Part shown: positions 1-10,107 of the stretch, piece after piece | Layout: every line of letters starts with the position of its first letter | How positions within the stretch are numbered: the stretch's first letter is position 1 | Assembly: GCA_016936355.1 (NCBI GenBank) | Contig: JAFGYB010000025.1 | Coordinates: 1-64,000, forward strand | DNA from: Bacteroidales bacterium | Lineage (GTDB): Bacteria; Bacteroidota; Bacteroidia; Bacteroidales; F082 | Length of the DNA stretch: 64,000 bases | Direction: 5' to 3' | Position numbers and translations under genes: made by a program | Notes under the pieces: generated by a model | Told to the model about the DNA's origin: nothing | The model's database searches: none | The model's input: the letters and a program-made list of their open reading frames with translations, nothing else

Positions 1-27
1 AAAACTCTTTTTGTGTCTCATCGTTCT

Positions 28-1020
28 TTAATCCTTATCTAATTTATACTTTGCTATATTCATACCAAATTCAAGATTCTTTGAGCTGACCAGCTGTTCC
101 AGCTCGGCCAAAGACTTTTTCCCAAAGTTTCTGAATTTCAACAAGTCATTTTTATTGTATGATACCAACTCACCCAGAGTTTCAACATCGGCAGCTTTCA
201 AACAGTTCAGGGCACGTACGGAAAGATCCATATCCACCAATTTGGTTTTCAGCAGCTGGCGTATGTGCAAAGTTCCTTCGTCAAATTCTTCAGAGGCTGA
301 TTTATCTTCCGATTCCAAAGAAATCTTCTCGTCGGAGAACAGCATAAAGTGATGGATCAAGATCTTAGCAGCTTCCTTCAATGCATCTTTAGGATGAATG
401 GAGCCATCTGAGTCAATTTCAAGTACCAGCTTTTCGTAGTCGGTTTTTTGTTCCACACGATAGTTTTCAATCTGATATTTCACATTCTTAATGGGAGTGT
501 GAATTGAATCCAGGGCAATGGTACCGATGGGAGCATCTACTTCTTTGTTTTCTTCAGCGGGAACATAGCCTCTACCCTTTTTAATGGTAATTTCCATGCT
601 CAGCTTCACAGAAGGATCCAGGTTACAGATCACTTCTTCGGTGTTCAGCACCTGGAAAACGGAGAGAAACTTATTGATGTCTCCGGCTTTGAAAACTTTC
701 TGATCGCCAATAACGATATTTACTTTTTCAGTGTTTTCGTTAGGTATCTGTTGTTTGAAGCGAACCTTTTTCAGGTTCAGGATGATTTCGGTGACATCTT
801 CGATTACACCGTCGATAGCCGAGAATTCATGCACCACACCGTCGATTTTCACGTTGGTGATGGCAAAACCTTCCAGTGATGAAAGGAGAATCCTGCGCAG
901 GGCGTTACCAATTGTAATGCCGAAGCCGGGCTCCAACGGGCGAAATTCGAAAACGCCGCTGAAGTCATTAGCTTCATTCATTATCACTTTGTCGGGCTTT
1001 TGAAATGCTAATATCGCCAT
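28..1020 (-). CDS. rpoA: DNA-directed RNA polymerase subunit alpha
   Basis: This is the alpha subunit that dimerises to nucleate core RNA polymerase and contacts activators and UP elements. The 330-residue product has the full two-domain plan: an N-terminal dimerisation domain (about residues 1-235, with the conserved GNALRR and LSSLEG segments) and a C-terminal helix-hairpin-helix domain (about 255-320, with [11 protein letters not shown]). The acidic linker between them (around residues 236-255) is typical. It is the last complete gene of the minus-strand ribosomal block, 47 bp after rpsD, and rplQ is expected just beyond base 1. No separate promoter is visible upstream, so co-transcription with the ribosomal genes is inferred. 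Confidence 0.98.
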   Translation of the reverse strand: MAILAFQKPDKVIMNEANDFSGVFEFRPLEPGFGITIGNALRRILLSSLEGFAITNVKIDGVVHEFSAIDGVIEDVTEIILNLKKVRFKQQIPNENTEKVNIVIGDQKVFKAGDINKFLSVFQVLNTEEVICNLDPSVKLSMEITIKKGRGYVPAEENKEVDAPIGTIALDSIHTPIKNVKYQIENYRVEQKTDYEKLVLEIDSDGSIHPKDALKEAAKILIHHFMLFSDEKISLESEDKSASEEFDEGTLHIRQLLKTKLVDMDLSVRALNCLKAADVETLGELVSYNKNDLLKFRNFGKKSLAELEQLVSSKNLEFGMNIAKYKLDKD

Positions 1021-1067
1021 AGTATCAGTTTAGTTTTATTAAAAACTTACAAAATAAAATTGAGTTA

Positions 1068-1673
1068 TTATTTAGAGTACAACTCAACGATCAGGGTTTC
1101 GTTAATGTTTTCAGGAATTTCATCACGGGCAGGATAGTTCAGGATCTTTCCTTCCAGTGTATCTTTATTCCATTCCAACCAGGAAAACGATTTATTGTTG
1201 GAGGCCAGTGAATCAGTAATCACCTCAAGGCTTTTTGATTTTTCGCGAACGCCAACCACTTCACCGGGAACCAGTGTATAGGAAGGAACGTTCACTACTT
1301 GACCATTCACTGTAATGTGACGGTGTGATACCAACTGACGGGCAGCAGCACGTGAAGGGGCAATTCCCAAACGGAATACGGTGTTGTCTAACCGTGCTTC
1401 AATTAACTGCAGCAGGTTTTCACCGGTAATCCCTTTTTTACGTGATGCTTTATCAAAAACGTTACGGAACTGTTTTTCCAGAATTCCATAGGTATACTTG
1501 GCTTTTTGCTTTTCCTGAAGCTGCATTCCGTATTCCGACTGTTTCTTTCTCCTCCGGTTCTGACCGTGCTGTCCGGGAGGATAGTTTCTTTTTTCCAGGT
1601 TTTTATCTGCACCGTAAATGGGGTCACCGAACTTACGGGCTATTTTGGTTCTTGGGCCAATATATCTTGCCAT
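1068..1673 (-). CDS. rpsD: 30S ribosomal protein S4
   Basis: S4 is a primary 16S rRNA binder that starts assembly of the small-subunit body. The 201-residue product has the usual length, beginning [16 protein letters not shown]. The S4 RNA-binding fold sits in the middle ([20 protein letters not shown] region, about 92-155). There are no Cys zinc ligands near the N-terminus, so this is the zinc-free form. It sits between rpsK and rpoA as in other Bacteroidota alpha operons, where S4 is often the autoregulator; nothing in this sequence tests that role. Confidence 0.98.
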   Translation of the reverse strand: MARYIGPRTKIARKFGDPIYGADKNLEKRNYPPGQHGQNRRRKKQSEYGMQLQEKQKAKYTYGILEKQFRNVFDKASRKKGITGENLLQLIEARLDNTVFRLGIAPSRAAARQLVSHRHITVNGQVVNVPSYTLVPGEVVGVREKSKSLEVITDSLASNNKSFSWLEWNKDTLEGKILNYPARDEIPENINETLIVELYSK

Positions 1674-1707
1674 AACAATGTATTTTGTCTTTTTAGTAAA
1701 TCACAAA

Positions 1708-2097
1708 TTATATTCTTCTTCTCTTCGGAGGGCGGCATCCATTGTGAGGAACTGGCGTAACATCAACGATCTCTGTTACTTCAATACCGGATGAATGAAT
1801 GGTCCGAATAGCGGATTCACGTCCTGCACCGGGTCCTTTAACATACACCTTCACTTTACGCAGACCCAAATCATAAGCCACTTTGGAGCAATCCTGGGCA
1901 GCCATCTGAGCAGCATAGGGAGTGTTTTTCTTGGAACCTTTGAAACCCATCTTTCCCGATGAAGACCAAGAAATCACCTGGCCTGAATCATTGGTTAACG
2001 AAATAATAATATTGTTGAAAGTAGCCTGGATGTAAGCCTTACCAACCGGGTCAATCTTAACAACTCTTTTTTTTGTACTTCTGGTCCTTTTTGCCAT
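1708..2097 (-). CDS. rpsK: 30S ribosomal protein S11
   Basis: S11 lies on the platform of the small subunit next to the mRNA exit path. The product is 129 residues with a lysine/arginine-rich N-terminus and the conserved C-terminal stretch [15 protein letters not shown] that marks the family. The [13 protein letters not shown] segment is intact. It lies 34 bp downstream of rpsD's neighbour position in the alpha gene cluster, between rpsM and rpsD, with no internal promoter seen. Confidence 0.98.
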   Translation of the reverse strand: MAKRTRSTKKRVVKIDPVGKAYIQATFNNIIISLTNDSGQVISWSSSGKMGFKGSKKNTPYAAQMAAQDCSKVAYDLGLRKVKVYVKGPGAGRESAIRTIHSSGIEVTEIVDVTPVPHNGCRPPKRRRI

Positions 2098-2135
2098 TGT
2101 CGTTCTATTTCCTGAAAACTATAATATGTTATTAC

Positions 2136-2513
2136 TTATTTAGTAGCCTTTTTCTTGTTGGCAACTGTTTTCTTACGTCCTTTACGGGTACGTGCATTGT
2201 TCTTTGTTTTTTGTCCACGCAAAGGAAGTCCGAGACGATGACGAATACCACGGTAAGTACCGATGTCCATCAAACGTTTAATGTTCATCTGAACTTCAGA
2301 ACGCAAAACACCTTCTACTTTAAAATTGTCACCAATTACAGTACGAACAGCATTTTGTTCATCATCGGTCCAGTCTTTAACTTTCTTATCCCAGTCAATA
2401 CCGGCTTCGGTTAAAATTTTCTGAGCAGTGCTTCTACCAATACCATAGATGTAGGTCAAAGCAATTTCACCTCTTTTGTTTTGGGGTATGTCAACTCCAG
2501 CAATTCTTGCCAT
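2136..2513 (-). CDS. rpsM: 30S ribosomal protein S13
   Basis: S13 sits in the head of the small subunit and forms bridges to the large subunit and contacts to P-site tRNA. The 125-residue product begins [19 protein letters not shown] and has the helix-hairpin-helix segment [12 protein letters not shown]. The basic tail ends in a run of lysines and includes the [10 protein letters not shown] motif. It follows rpmJ by 31 bp, the standard alpha-operon order. Confidence 0.98.
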   Translation of the reverse strand: MARIAGVDIPQNKRGEIALTYIYGIGRSTAQKILTEAGIDWDKKVKDWTDDEQNAVRTVIGDNFKVEGVLRSEVQMNIKRLMDIGTYRGIRHRLGLPLRGQKTKNNARTRKGRKKTVANKKKATK

Positions 2514-2544
2514 AATTCTTCAAATTTAAAAATACACCAGGTAA

Positions 2545-2661
2545 TTAACCTTGTCTTTGTTTGTACTTTGGATTCTTCTTGTTAATGATATACAACTTCC
2601 CTTTCCGGCGTACCAGCTTATCTTCGGGAGTCCTTTTCTTAATAGATGCACGTAATTTCAT
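2545..2661 (-). CDS. rpmJ: 50S ribosomal protein L36 (zinc-free type)
   Basis: This short gene encodes 38 residues, starting [17 protein letters not shown] and ending NPKYKQRQG. The length and sequence match bacterial L36, which fills a gap near the 23S rRNA peptidyl-transferase side. There is no cysteine, so the zinc ribbon of the classical C+ form is absent; this C- form is common in Bacteroidota. It lies between infA (10 bp gap) and rpsM (31 bp gap), exactly where rpmJ is expected. Confidence 0.95.
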   Translation of the reverse strand: MKLRASIKKRTPEDKLVRRKGKLYIINKKNPKYKQRQG

Positions 2662-2671
2662 ATCTTCTAAG

Positions 2672-2890
2672 CTATTTATATCTAAATGTTATTCTTCCTT
2701 TTGTCAAATCATAGGGAGACATAGCCAGTTTCACTCTGTCGCCCGGTAAAATCTTAATGTAATGCATGCGCATTTTACCGGAAATATGAGCGGTAATGAT
2801 GTGCCCGTTCTCCAGCTCTACACGAAACATGGCATTACCCAATGATTCAATTACTGTACCGTCTTGTTCTATTGACTGTTGTTTGGCCAT
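2672..2890 (-). CDS. infA: Translation initiation factor IF-1
   Basis: IF-1 binds the A site of the 30S subunit during initiation and assists IF-2 and IF-3. The 72-residue product is one OB-fold of exact family length, with the conserved segments [22 protein letters not shown] and the C-terminal [15 protein letters not shown]. It sits 7 bp after map, in the secY-map-infA-rpmJ order seen across Bacteroidota. Confidence 0.98.
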   Translation of the reverse strand: MAKQQSIEQDGTVIESLGNAMFRVELENGHIITAHISGKMRMHYIKILPGDRVKLAMSPYDLTKGRITFRYK

Positions 2891-2897
2891 AAAATGA

Positions 2898-3674
2898 CTA
2901 TTTTTTATTTAAAACTTTTTCAATTTCTTCAAAACTGGACAAAATGTCGACTCTTCCTTCCCTGATGGCCACATCGTGCTCAAAATGAGCCGAAGGTTTC
3001 CCATCCGCTGTCCGAATCGTCCAGCCATCTTTGTCCTGGTACACTTCTTTCACACCCAGGTTGATCATCGGTTCGATGGCAATGCACATATTTTTCTTCA
3101 GTTTAATCCCGGTCCCCCTTCTTCCGTAATTGGGAACCTCGGGTTCTTCATGCATATTGCGGCCCACTCCATGACCCACCAAATCTCTTACAACACCGTA
3201 GCCAAACTGTTCCACATAGGTTTGAATGGCATAACCAATATCGCGTACCCGCTTACCGGCCACTGCCTGTTCAATTCCCAGGTAAAGCGATTCTTTGGTG
3301 CGTTGCAGCAGCAACAGAACCTCTTCACTTACATTACCCACGGGAAATGTATATGCCGAATCTCCGTAAAACCCATTCATGATGGTTCCACAGTCTACCG
3401 AAACAATATCTCCGTCTTTCAATTCCGTCTCATCCGGTATCCCATGAACAACCGCATCATTGACCGAGATACAAAGGCTGGCAGGAAAACCGCCATACCC
3501 TTTGAAACCGGGTTCAGCACCGTGGTCGCGAATGAATTCTTCAGCAATGCGATCCAACTCAATGGTCTTCACGCCAGGCCGGATGTGTTTCGCAACTTCG
3601 GCTAATGTTGTTCCAACAAGTAAAGAACTTTGTCTTTGTAATTCTATTTCTTCGTCTGTCTTAATATAGATCAT
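2898..3674 (-). CDS. map: Methionine aminopeptidase, type I
   Basis: This enzyme removes the initiator methionine from nascent proteins. The 258-residue product is a type Ia pita-bread fold. The dinuclear-metal ligands are visible: two Asp residues in the [20 protein letters not shown] stretch, His in [12 protein letters not shown], Glu in AIEPMI, and Glu in the C-terminal HFEHDVAI. No N-terminal zinc-finger extension is present. It lies 9 bp from secY, linking protein export and maturation genes in the spc region. Confidence 0.97.
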   Translation of the reverse strand: MIYIKTDEEIELQRQSSLLVGTTLAEVAKHIRPGVKTIELDRIAEEFIRDHGAEPGFKGYGGFPASLCISVNDAVVHGIPDETELKDGDIVSVDCGTIMNGFYGDSAYTFPVGNVSEEVLLLLQRTKESLYLGIEQAVAGKRVRDIGYAIQTYVEQFGYGVVRDLVGHGVGRNMHEEPEVPNYGRRGTGIKLKKNMCIAIEPMINLGVKEVYQDKDGWTIRTADGKPSAHFEHDVAIREGRVDILSSFEEIEKVLNKK

Positions 3675-3683
3675 ACGACGATT

Positions 3684-5045
3684 TTACATTCCGCCAAATG
3701 CAGAAGGTCTTCCCTTAATCCTGCCGGATTTGGTAAGGCCATCGTAATGACGCATTAACAGATAACTTTCAATTTGTTGCAAGGTGTCTAAAACAACACC
3801 CACCAAAATCAACAGTGAGGTTCCTCCGTAGAAAGAAGCAAACGAACTGTTCACACCAATCAAACGGGCAAACAACGGCAGGATCGCGATCAAACCGAGG
3901 AAAATAGATCCCGGCAAGGTAATCCTTGACAGAATATTATCCAGGTATTCAGCCGTTTTTTTACCGGGTTTTACACCGGGAATAAAGCCACCGTTTTTCT
4001 TCAGGTCTTCTGCCATCTGATTGGGGTTAATGGTAATAGCTGTATAGAAGTAGGTAAACAGAATGATCAGCACAAAGAAGATCATGTTGTACCAAAACCC
4101 GTTGAAATCAGTCAGTGCAGCTGCGATTCCGCGCAAGCTATCGCTGCTGGCAAAACCAGCCAGTGTCAAAGGCAGGAACATAATAGCCTGGGCAAAGATG
4201 ATGGGCATCACACCGGCAGCATTCACTTTCAGAGGCAAATACTGACGGACACCGCCGTATTGTTTGTTTCCAACAATACGTTTGGCATACTGAACCGGTA
4301 CTTTGCGGGTTCCCTGTACCAGCAGAATGGTAAACAGGATCACAAACACCAGGATGATCAATTCCACGAGGAAATAAACCATTCCACCATTTACTTCCAC
4401 AATACGGGATACAAATTCCTGAGTCAATGCTCCGGGAAGACGGGCAATGATTCCAATCATAATGATCAGAGAAATACCATTGCCAACACCCTTATCGGTA
4501 ATTTTTTCACCCAGCCACATCACAAATAAGGTTCCCGAGACCAGAATGATCACAGAGGAAACCCAGAAGAAGATGGGCGGATGGGTTACAGCCGCACTGA
4601 AAGGGGTAATTGCTTCAGCGGGAACCTGCGATACCAGATTGGCAATATAGGCAGGTGCCTGGAAAGCAACAACAACCACAGTGAGGTAGCGGGTAATCTG
4701 GTTGATTTTTCGACGACCGCTTTCCCCTTCACGCTGCAAACGCTGAAAATAAGGAATAGCCATCCCCAGCAACTGAATCACAATCGATGCGGAAATATAA
4801 GGCATGATTCCCAATGCAAAAATGGAGGCATTGGAAAAGGCACCCCCTGAAAACATATTCAGCAATCCCATCAATCCTGAGCTTCCCTGGTTTTGCAGGT
4901 TGGTCAGCATGTTGGGATCCACACCAGGCAATACAACATAAGATCCTAAACGATAAATGAGGATAATACCTAATGTGTAGAGAATCCTGTTTCGGAGCTC
5001 CTCAATTTTATATATATTCCGTATGGTTTCTATCAGTTTTTTCAT
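3684..5045 (-). CDS. secY: Protein translocase channel subunit SecY
   Basis: SecY forms the protein-conducting channel of the general secretion pathway in the inner membrane. The 453-residue product has ten predicted membrane helices, with the plug region after helix 1 (GVDPNMLTNL...) and the conserved QRLQREGESGRRKINQ cytoplasmic loop. The C-terminal loops carry RHYDGLTKSGRIKGR. It is 7 bp from rplO and 9 bp from map. SecA and SecDF, its partners, are encoded elsewhere in the same window. Confidence 0.98.
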   Translation of the reverse strand: MKKLIETIRNIYKIEELRNRILYTLGIILIYRLGSYVVLPGVDPNMLTNLQNQGSSGLMGLLNMFSGGAFSNASIFALGIMPYISASIVIQLLGMAIPYFQRLQREGESGRRKINQITRYLTVVVVAFQAPAYIANLVSQVPAEAITPFSAAVTHPPIFFWVSSVIILVSGTLFVMWLGEKITDKGVGNGISLIIMIGIIARLPGALTQEFVSRIVEVNGGMVYFLVELIILVFVILFTILLVQGTRKVPVQYAKRIVGNKQYGGVRQYLPLKVNAAGVMPIIFAQAIMFLPLTLAGFASSDSLRGIAAALTDFNGFWYNMIFFVLIILFTYFYTAITINPNQMAEDLKKNGGFIPGVKPGKKTAEYLDNILSRITLPGSIFLGLIAILPLFARLIGVNSSFASFYGGTSLLILVGVVLDTLQQIESYLLMRHYDGLTKSGRIKGRPSAFGGM

Positions 5046-5052
5046 CCGCTGC

Positions 5053-5499
5053 TTAAATTATTGTGGCAGACCCACCGTTGGCTTCAATTGCTTCTTTTGC
5101 TGATTTGGTATAGGCATGTGCTTTCACTTCCAGTTTTGCTTTCAGTTCGCCTCTACCCAGAATTTTTACCAGGTCGTTTTTGGACACCAGACCGGCTTCT
5201 ATCAGCACAGCCTGATCAACTGCTTTGAGCTTTTTAGCATCAGCAAGTTGCTGCAAAGTATCCAGGTTCACACCCTGATAAGCTTTTCGGTTGATGTTTT
5301 TAAACCCGAATTTGGGAACCCTACGGAACAAGGGCATTTGTCCGCCTTCAAAACCGCTTTTTTCTTTGTTACCAGAACGTGACTGAGCACCTTTGTGGCC
5401 TCTGGTGGAAGTACCGCCCCTGCCGGAGCCCTGACCTCTACCAATTCTTTTTTTATTCTTTACAGAACCTTCTGCCGGTTTTAGATTACTTAAATCCAT
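5053..5499 (-). CDS. rplO: 50S ribosomal protein L15
   Basis: L15 is a late-assembling large-subunit protein. The 148-residue product has the glycine/arginine-rich N-terminal extension (KKRIGRGQGSGRGGTSTRGHKG) that threads into 23S rRNA and the globular C-terminal half with LGRGELKAKLEVKAHAYT. It sits between rpmD and secY as usual in the spc operon. Confidence 0.98.
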   Translation of the reverse strand: MDLSNLKPAEGSVKNKKRIGRGQGSGRGGTSTRGHKGAQSRSGNKEKSGFEGGQMPLFRRVPKFGFKNINRKAYQGVNLDTLQQLADAKKLKAVDQAVLIEAGLVSKNDLVKILGRGELKAKLEVKAHAYTKSAKEAIEANGGSATII

Positions 5500-5513
5500 T
5501 GTCTTTTCTTATT

Positions 5514-5693
5514 TTAAAGTTCTTCAACTTTCAATAAATGTTTCACTTTATCGATCATTCCCAAAATCTGGGGAGTCCCTTCCATTTCTCTGGTCTGATT
5601 TAATTTTTTAAATCCAAGTGCTACCAGCGTCCTTTTTTGACGTGCAGGACGGTTAATGGCACTTCTTACCTGGGTAACTTTGTATTTCTTCAT
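5514..5693 (-). CDS. rpmD: 50S ribosomal protein L30
   Basis: This short gene encodes 59 residues starting MKKYKVTQVRSAINRPARQ and ending LLKVEEL. It contains the family's central TLVALGFKKLNQTRE segment and the ILGMIDKVKHL helix. L30 is a small peripheral protein of the large subunit. The gene fills the gap between rpsE (12 bp) and rplO (14 bp), the standard position. Confidence 0.95.
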   Translation of the reverse strand: MKKYKVTQVRSAINRPARQKRTLVALGFKKLNQTREMEGTPQILGMIDKVKHLLKVEEL

Positions 5694-5705
5694 GACAATT
5701 TCTCC

Positions 5706-6227
5706 TTATCCGTTAAATACTTTATCCAGTTCCACACCGCGTACCTGAGCTACCGTATAAGGGTCGCGCATTTTGCTCAAAGCGTCGATGGTAGCTTTCA
5801 CTACAGAGTGAGGATTGGAAGATCCTTTCGATTTAGCCAACACATCGGTAACGCCTACACTTTCGAGTACGGCACGCATGGCACCGCCGGCAATTACACC
5901 GGTACCGGGAGCAGCAGGCTGGATGTATACTTTGGCACCACTGTATTTACCAATCTGTTCGTGGGGCAAAGTTCCTTTTCTTACAGGAACCTTGATAAGA
6001 TGCTTTTTGGCATCATCAATTCCTTTAGCAATAGCTGCCGTTACTTCCTTGGCTTTTCCCAAACCATAACCTACAACACCCTGTTCGTTGCCTACAACTA
6101 CAATGGCTGAGAAGCTGAAAGTACGACCACCCTTAGTAACTTTAGTTACCCTTTGAATGCTTACCAGCCGATCTTTAAATTCGATTTCGCTGGATTTGAT
6201 TTTGTTTACGTTTGCGTTGTTTGACAT
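5706..6227 (-). CDS. rpsE: 30S ribosomal protein S5
   Basis: S5 helps decoding accuracy and has mRNA helicase activity at the entry channel. The 173-residue product has the N-terminal double-stranded-RNA-binding fold (about 19-83, with [14 protein letters not shown] and [10 protein letters not shown]) and the C-terminal S5 fold with [22 protein letters not shown]. It is 5 bp from rplR within the spc cluster. Confidence 0.98.
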   Translation of the reverse strand: MSNNANVNKIKSSEIEFKDRLVSIQRVTKVTKGGRTFSFSAIVVVGNEQGVVGYGLGKAKEVTAAIAKGIDDAKKHLIKVPVRKGTLPHEQIGKYSGAKVYIQPAAPGTGVIAGGAMRAVLESVGVTDVLAKSKGSSNPHSVVKATIDALSKMRDPYTVAQVRGVELDKVFNG

Positions 6228-6232
6228 AGCTC

Positions 6233-6595
6233 TTAAAATTTAAGTCCACCTTCTCTGGCAGCTTCAGCAAGTGATTTAACTCTTCCGTGATATAAATAAC
6301 CGTTTCTGTCGAAAACTACAGTATTAATACCTGCAGCCAGGGCACGTTCGGCCACCATTTTCCCAACCAGCTTGGCTTGTTCGGTTTTGGTAACTTTATC
6401 AGCATCCAATCCTTTGTCACTGGATGAAGCAGCGACCAGGGTTTTTTGTGCCAGGTCATCAATCAGTTGAACATAAATTTGTTTGTTGCTTCTGAACACA
6501 CTCATGCGCGGCCGATCAGCAGTGCCGTTGACATCTTTACGAATGCGCATTTTGATTCGGTTCCTGCGAAACACCTTTTTATTCTTTACTCCCAT
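6233..6595 (-). CDS. rplR: 50S ribosomal protein L18
   Basis: L18 binds 5S rRNA together with L5 and anchors it to the central protuberance. The 120-residue product shows the [19 protein letters not shown] segment and the C-terminal [23 protein letters not shown] signature. It lies between rplF and rpsE. Confidence 0.98.
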   Translation of the reverse strand: MGVKNKKVFRRNRIKMRIRKDVNGTADRPRMSVFRSNKQIYVQLIDDLAQKTLVAASSSDKGLDADKVTKTEQAKLVGKMVAERALAAGINTVVFDRNGYLYHGRVKSLAEAAREGGLKF

Positions 6596-6627
6596 TTTCT
6601 AATGGCTTTATCGTTTACGAATACTTA

Positions 6628-7185
6628 TTATTTCTTTTCTGCTGACTTACCAGCTTTCTTTCTCAGTACTTCACCCTGGAATTTGATCCCTTTACCCTTG
6701 TAAGGTTCGGGCTTCCTCAGTGAACGAATTTTAGCGGCAACCTGTCCCAGCAACTGTTTGTCGTGAGACGACATTTTGATGAGCGGGTTCTTCCCTCTTT
6801 CGGTTACTGTTTCCACCTTAATTTCACTGGGAATTTCCAGGTAAATATGGTGAGAGTATCCCAGTGCCAGTTCCAGAACCTGACCTTTGGCATCGGCTTT
6901 GTAACCAACACCCACCAGTTCCTGAACGGTGGAGAAACCTTCGTTTACGCCGGTTACCATGTTGTTCAGCAAAGAACGATACAAACCGTGTTTCGATTTG
7001 TGGTCTTTACTTTCGCTGCTGCGGGTTACTACAATATTATTCTCTTCGACAGCTACGCTAATACCAGGATCGATAGCCTGAGTCAGCTCACCCAGCTTAC
7101 CTTTTACGGTAACAACGTTGTTGTCGCTTACTTTTACTTCCACTCCCTGAGGGATACTAATGGGTTTATTTCCTATTCGTGACAT
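6628..7185 (-). CDS. rplF: 50S ribosomal protein L6
   Basis: L6 lies near the factor-binding site of the large subunit. From the chosen start the product is 185 residues, beginning MSRIGNKPISIPQGVEV, which matches the family start. An in-frame upstream start at 7218 would add 11 residues and overlap rpsH, so I reject it. A GGAGAG stretch lies just before the chosen ATG, one of the few Shine-Dalgarno-like sites in this block. The C-terminal signature PEPYKGKGIKF is present. Confidence 0.97.
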   Translation of the reverse strand: MSRIGNKPISIPQGVEVKVSDNNVVTVKGKLGELTQAIDPGISVAVEENNIVVTRSSESKDHKSKHGLYRSLLNNMVTGVNEGFSTVQELVGVGYKADAKGQVLELALGYSHHIYLEIPSEIKVETVTERGKNPLIKMSSHDKQLLGQVAAKIRSLRKPEPYKGKGIKFQGEVLRKKAGKSAEKK

Positions 7186-7202
7186 GGCGTTCTCTCCTGC
7201 AA

Positions 7203-7601
7203 TTAACTTACATAACAAATTACTTCTCCACCAACACCCATTGTGCGGGCTTCTTTGTCAGTGATCACCCCTTTTGAGGTAGACATTACAGCAATTCCCA
7301 ACCCGTTCATCACACGGGGCAAATCGCCGGCACCAACATATTTTCTCAATCCGGGAGTTGAAACCCGTTTGATTTCATTGATGGCAGGCATTTTGGTAAC
7401 GGGATGATATTTCAAAGCAATTTTGATGGTACCAAAATCCTTTTCATCCTCGAACTTATAATTTAAAATATATCCTTTATCGAAAAGGATTTTAGTGATG
7501 TCCTTTTTCAGGTTGGATGCCGGGATTTCAACCATACGATGTTTGGCTGCTACAGCATTCCTGATGCGTGTCAAATAGTCTGCGATTGGATCAGTATTCA
7601 T
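7203..7601 (-). CDS. rpsH: 30S ribosomal protein S8
   Basis: S8 binds helix 21 of 16S rRNA and is the spc-operon autoregulator in E. coli. The 132-residue product begins [16 protein letters not shown] and ends in the family signature [25 protein letters not shown]. It lies between rpsN and rplF with a 17 bp gap to the corrected rplF start. Confidence 0.98.
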   Translation of the reverse strand: MNTDPIADYLTRIRNAVAAKHRMVEIPASNLKKDITKILFDKGYILNYKFEDEKDFGTIKIALKYHPVTKMPAINEIKRVSTPGLRKYVGAGDLPRVMNGLGIAVMSTSKGVITDKEARTMGVGGEVICYVS

Positions 7602-7628
7602 CTCTTGAATCTATTATTTACTTACAAA

Positions 7629-7898
7629 TTACCAACTGGTTTTTTTAATACCGGGAATCAAACCTTGGACTGCCATTTCCCTGAAGTTAATACGGGAGAT
7701 TCCGAATTGTCTCATGTATCCTTTCGGACGACCAGAGAGCTGACAACGGTTATGCAAACGAACGGGGGAAGCATTTTTAGGTAATTTCTGCAGCCCGATA
7801 AAATCGCCTTCAGCTTTCAGCTGAGCACGTTTTTCAGCATATTGATCAACCAGCTTTTGTCTTTTGCGTTCCCGCGCTTTCATCGACTCTTTTGCCAT
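7629..7898 (-). CDS. rpsN: 30S ribosomal protein S14 (zinc-free type)
   Basis: S14 is a head protein of the small subunit. The 89-residue product is the longer C- form without the CxxC pair of zinc ligands, with the conserved [20 protein letters not shown] and C-terminal GIKKTSW. It sits 6 bp from rplE in spc order. Confidence 0.97.
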   Translation of the reverse strand: MAKESMKARERKRQKLVDQYAEKRAQLKAEGDFIGLQKLPKNASPVRLHNRCQLSGRPKGYMRQFGISRINFREMAVQGLIPGIKKTSW

Positions 7899-7904
7899 GA
7901 TTCT

Positions 7905-8462
7905 TTATTTTTTTTGATTTTTAAACGGTAATCCAAATTCTTTCAGCAAAGCCAGAGCTTCTTCATCGGTATTGGCTGAAGTTACAAAGGTAACGTCCAT
8001 ACCATTGATGCGGCTAACTTTGTCAATATCAATTTCGGGGAAAATCAACTGTTCGGGAATACCGAATGAGTAATTTCCACGACCATCAAATCCCTTGTCA
8101 TTGATACCCTTAAAGTCACGTACACGAGGCAAAGCAACAGATACCAAACGATCGATGAATTCATACATTTTTTCGCCACGCAAGGTTACACGTACACCGA
8201 TGGGATTACCCTTTCTCAGTTTAAAGTTTGAAACGTCGCGTTTGGAAATGGTAGGAACGGCTTTCTGACCGGTAATGGCAGTCATTTCAGCAAGACCTGC
8301 GTCAATAAGCTTCTTGTCGGCCAAAGCAGCGCCAATCCCCTGGTTGAGGGTAATCTTTTTCAATTTCGGAACCTGCATCACAGTTTTGTAACCAAACTGA
8401 TTGGTCAGAGCAGGAATGATTTCCTCGTAATATTTTTTTCTTAATCTAGGCTGATATTCCAT
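7905..8462 (-). CDS. rplE: 50S ribosomal protein L5
   Basis: L5 binds 5S rRNA and contacts P-site tRNA. The 185-residue product carries the family signature around [11 protein letters not shown] and the C-terminal [18 protein letters not shown] segment. Its start codon overlaps the stop of rplX by one base, which suggests coupled translation. Confidence 0.98.
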   Translation of the reverse strand: MEYQPRLRKKYYEEIIPALTNQFGYKTVMQVPKLKKITLNQGIGAALADKKLIDAGLAEMTAITGQKAVPTISKRDVSNFKLRKGNPIGVRVTLRGEKMYEFIDRLVSVALPRVRDFKGINDKGFDGRGNYSFGIPEQLIFPEIDIDKVSRINGMDVTFVTSANTDEEALALLKEFGLPFKNQKK

Positions 8463-8782
8463 TACTTAATAACCTCCCCTGATTTTTTAGAATAACGTAC
8501 TGATTTTCCATCTTTCTCGTCGCGTTTTCTGCCGACGCGTGTTGGGTTTCCGGAAGCATCTACCAGCTTCAGGTTAGAGATATGGATAGCGGCTTCTTTC
8601 TTAATGATACCACCGTTGGGATGGGTTGCGTTGGGTTTGGTATGTTTGGATACCATGTTCACACCTTCCACAATGGCTCTGCTTTTATCGGCAATCACTT
8701 CGAGCACTCTACCGGAACGGCCTTTGTCGTTACCGGCAATCACCATCACATTGTCTCCTTTTTTTATATGCAACTTTGCCAT
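8462..8782 (-). CDS. rplX: 50S ribosomal protein L24
   Basis: L24 initiates assembly of the large subunit. The 106-residue product begins with a KOW motif ([21 protein letters not shown]) and shows the [18 protein letters not shown] segment. It lies between rplN and rplE and overlaps rplE by one base. Confidence 0.98.
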   Translation of the reverse strand: MAKLHIKKGDNVMVIAGNDKGRSGRVLEVIADKSRAIVEGVNMVSKHTKPNATHPNGGIIKKEAAIHISNLKLVDASGNPTRVGRKRDEKDGKSVRYSKKSGEVIK

Positions 8783-8801
8783 AGTTCTTTATTTTCAAAT
8801 A

Positions 8802-9170
8802 TTAAAGCACCTCGGGTGCCAGTGAAACAATTTTCATGTATTGTTTTTCACGCAACTCACGGGCTACAGGACCGAAAATACGGGTACCCATCATTTCGCC
8901 GGCGTTGTTCAATAATACACAGGCATTGTCATCGAAACGGATGTAGCTTCCATCGCTTCTTCTGACTTCTTTCTTGGTGCGTACCACAACAGCTTTGGCT
9001 ACGGCACCTTTTTTTACGTTACCTGAAGGGAGTGCATTTTTAACTGCAACAACAATTTGATCACCAATAGAGGCGTAACGTTTCCCCGTTCCGCCCAGAA
9101 CCCTGATCACCAGTACTTCCCTGGCTCCGCTGTTATCAGCAACCGCAAGTCTTGATTCTTGTTGTACCAT
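8802..9170 (-). CDS. rplN: 50S ribosomal protein L14
   Basis: L14 forms an intersubunit bridge and binds the silencing factor RsfS in other bacteria. The 122-residue product starts [19 protein letters not shown] and contains [13 protein letters not shown] and the C-terminal FGPVARELR stretch. It has exactly the usual family length. It is 2 bp from rpsQ. Confidence 0.98.
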   Translation of the reverse strand: MVQQESRLAVADNSGAREVLVIRVLGGTGKRYASIGDQIVVAVKNALPSGNVKKGAVAKAVVVRTKKEVRRSDGSYIRFDDNACVLLNNAGEMMGTRIFGPVARELREKQYMKIVSLAPEVL

Positions 9171-9172
9171 GA

Positions 9173-9430
9173 TTATTTAGCTCTTTCAATGATTTCTACT
9201 AATCTCCAATTCTTATTTTTGCTCAGAGGACGGATCTCCATGATACGCACGGTATCACCGATATTGCATTCATTGTTCTCGTCGTGGGCCATGAATTTGC
9301 GTGACTTTTTCACAAACTTCCCGTAAATAGGATGTTTGAACTGGCGTTCTACCAGAACCACAATAGACTTGTCCATTTTATCGCTTACGACCAGGCCAAT
9401 TCTCTCTTTTCTAAGATTTCTCTTTTCCAT
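9173..9430 (-). CDS. rpsQ: 30S ribosomal protein S17
   Basis: S17 binds the 5' domain of 16S rRNA early in assembly. The 85-residue OB-fold protein has the conserved [17 protein letters not shown] start of the fold and the [19 protein letters not shown] signature. It is placed between rpmC and rplN. Confidence 0.98.
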   Translation of the reverse strand: MEKRNLRKERIGLVVSDKMDKSIVVLVERQFKHPIYGKFVKKSRKFMAHDENNECNIGDTVRIMEIRPLSKNKNWRLVEIIERAK

Positions 9431-9438
9431 TGTACAGA

Positions 9439-9645
9439 TTACTTATTGTTTTGTTCTGCTAATTCTCTTTTCCTTAGTTCGGTTTTCATCCGGGCAATTG
9501 TTTTTTTGCTTTCCACAATTTTGTTCGGATTTTCCAGTGGAGAAACAGCATGATTCAATTTCAGCTTGGTCAGGTGGGTTTGTTCTTCCACCAAACGATC
9601 TTTCAGATCTGCTGTGCTCATTTCTAATATAACTTCCTGTTTCAT
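9439..9645 (-). CDS. rpmC: 50S ribosomal protein L29
   Basis: L29 borders the polypeptide exit tunnel and contributes to the docking site for trigger factor and SRP. The 68-residue product is two helices, with the family motif [16 protein letters not shown] near the C-terminus. It is 6 bp after rplP and 8 bp before rpsQ. Confidence 0.97.
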   Translation of the reverse strand: MKQEVILEMSTADLKDRLVEEQTHLTKLKLNHAVSPLENPNKIVESKKTIARMKTELRKRELAEQNNK

Positions 9646-9651
9646 TGTCTT

Positions 9652-10074
9652 CTATTTTTCAACGTAGTCACGTCTTACAATAAATTTAGTCTTCACGGGC
9701 AGCTTTTGAGCAGCCAGGCGGAGTGCTTCTTTGGCAATGTGCAAGGGTACTCCTTCAGCTTCAAAAATGATCCGACCCGGGGTAATACGTGCTACAAAAT
9801 ATTCGGGAGCACCTTTACCTTTACCCATACGTACTTCAGCAGGCTTTTTGGTGACGGGTTTGTCAGGAAAAACACGAATCCAGATCTGACCTTCACGTTT
9901 CATGTAACGGGTAACAGCCTGACGGGCTGCTTCAATCTGACGTCCGGTAAGCCAGGCCTGTTCCATGGTTTTTATACCAAACGATCCAAAAGCCAACTCG
10001 GCACCTCGATGGGCATTGCCCTTCATTTTGCCTTTTTGCTGTTTCCTGTATTTAGTCTTTTTTGGCTGTAACAT
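9652..10074 (-). CDS. rplP: 50S ribosomal protein L16
   Basis: L16 contacts A-site tRNA and is needed for peptidyl-transferase centre maturation. The 140-residue product starts [19 protein letters not shown] and contains the signatures [17 protein letters not shown] and [13 protein letters not shown]. It sits between rpsC and rpmC in S10-operon order. Confidence 0.98.
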   Translation of the reverse strand: MLQPKKTKYRKQQKGKMKGNAHRGAELAFGSFGIKTMEQAWLTGRQIEAARQAVTRYMKREGQIWIRVFPDKPVTKKPAEVRMGKGKGAPEYFVARITPGRIIFEAEGVPLHIAKEALRLAAQKLPVKTKFIVRRDYVEK

Positions 10075-10107
10075 TTCTTCTGTTCTTTATTCGATTAATC
10101 CTTCAAA

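Noticed and set aside
7186-7218. Eleven-residue N-terminal extension of L6
   Set aside because: It overlaps rpsH, is not part of the L6 family, and a Shine-Dalgarno-like GGAGAG precedes the internal ATG.
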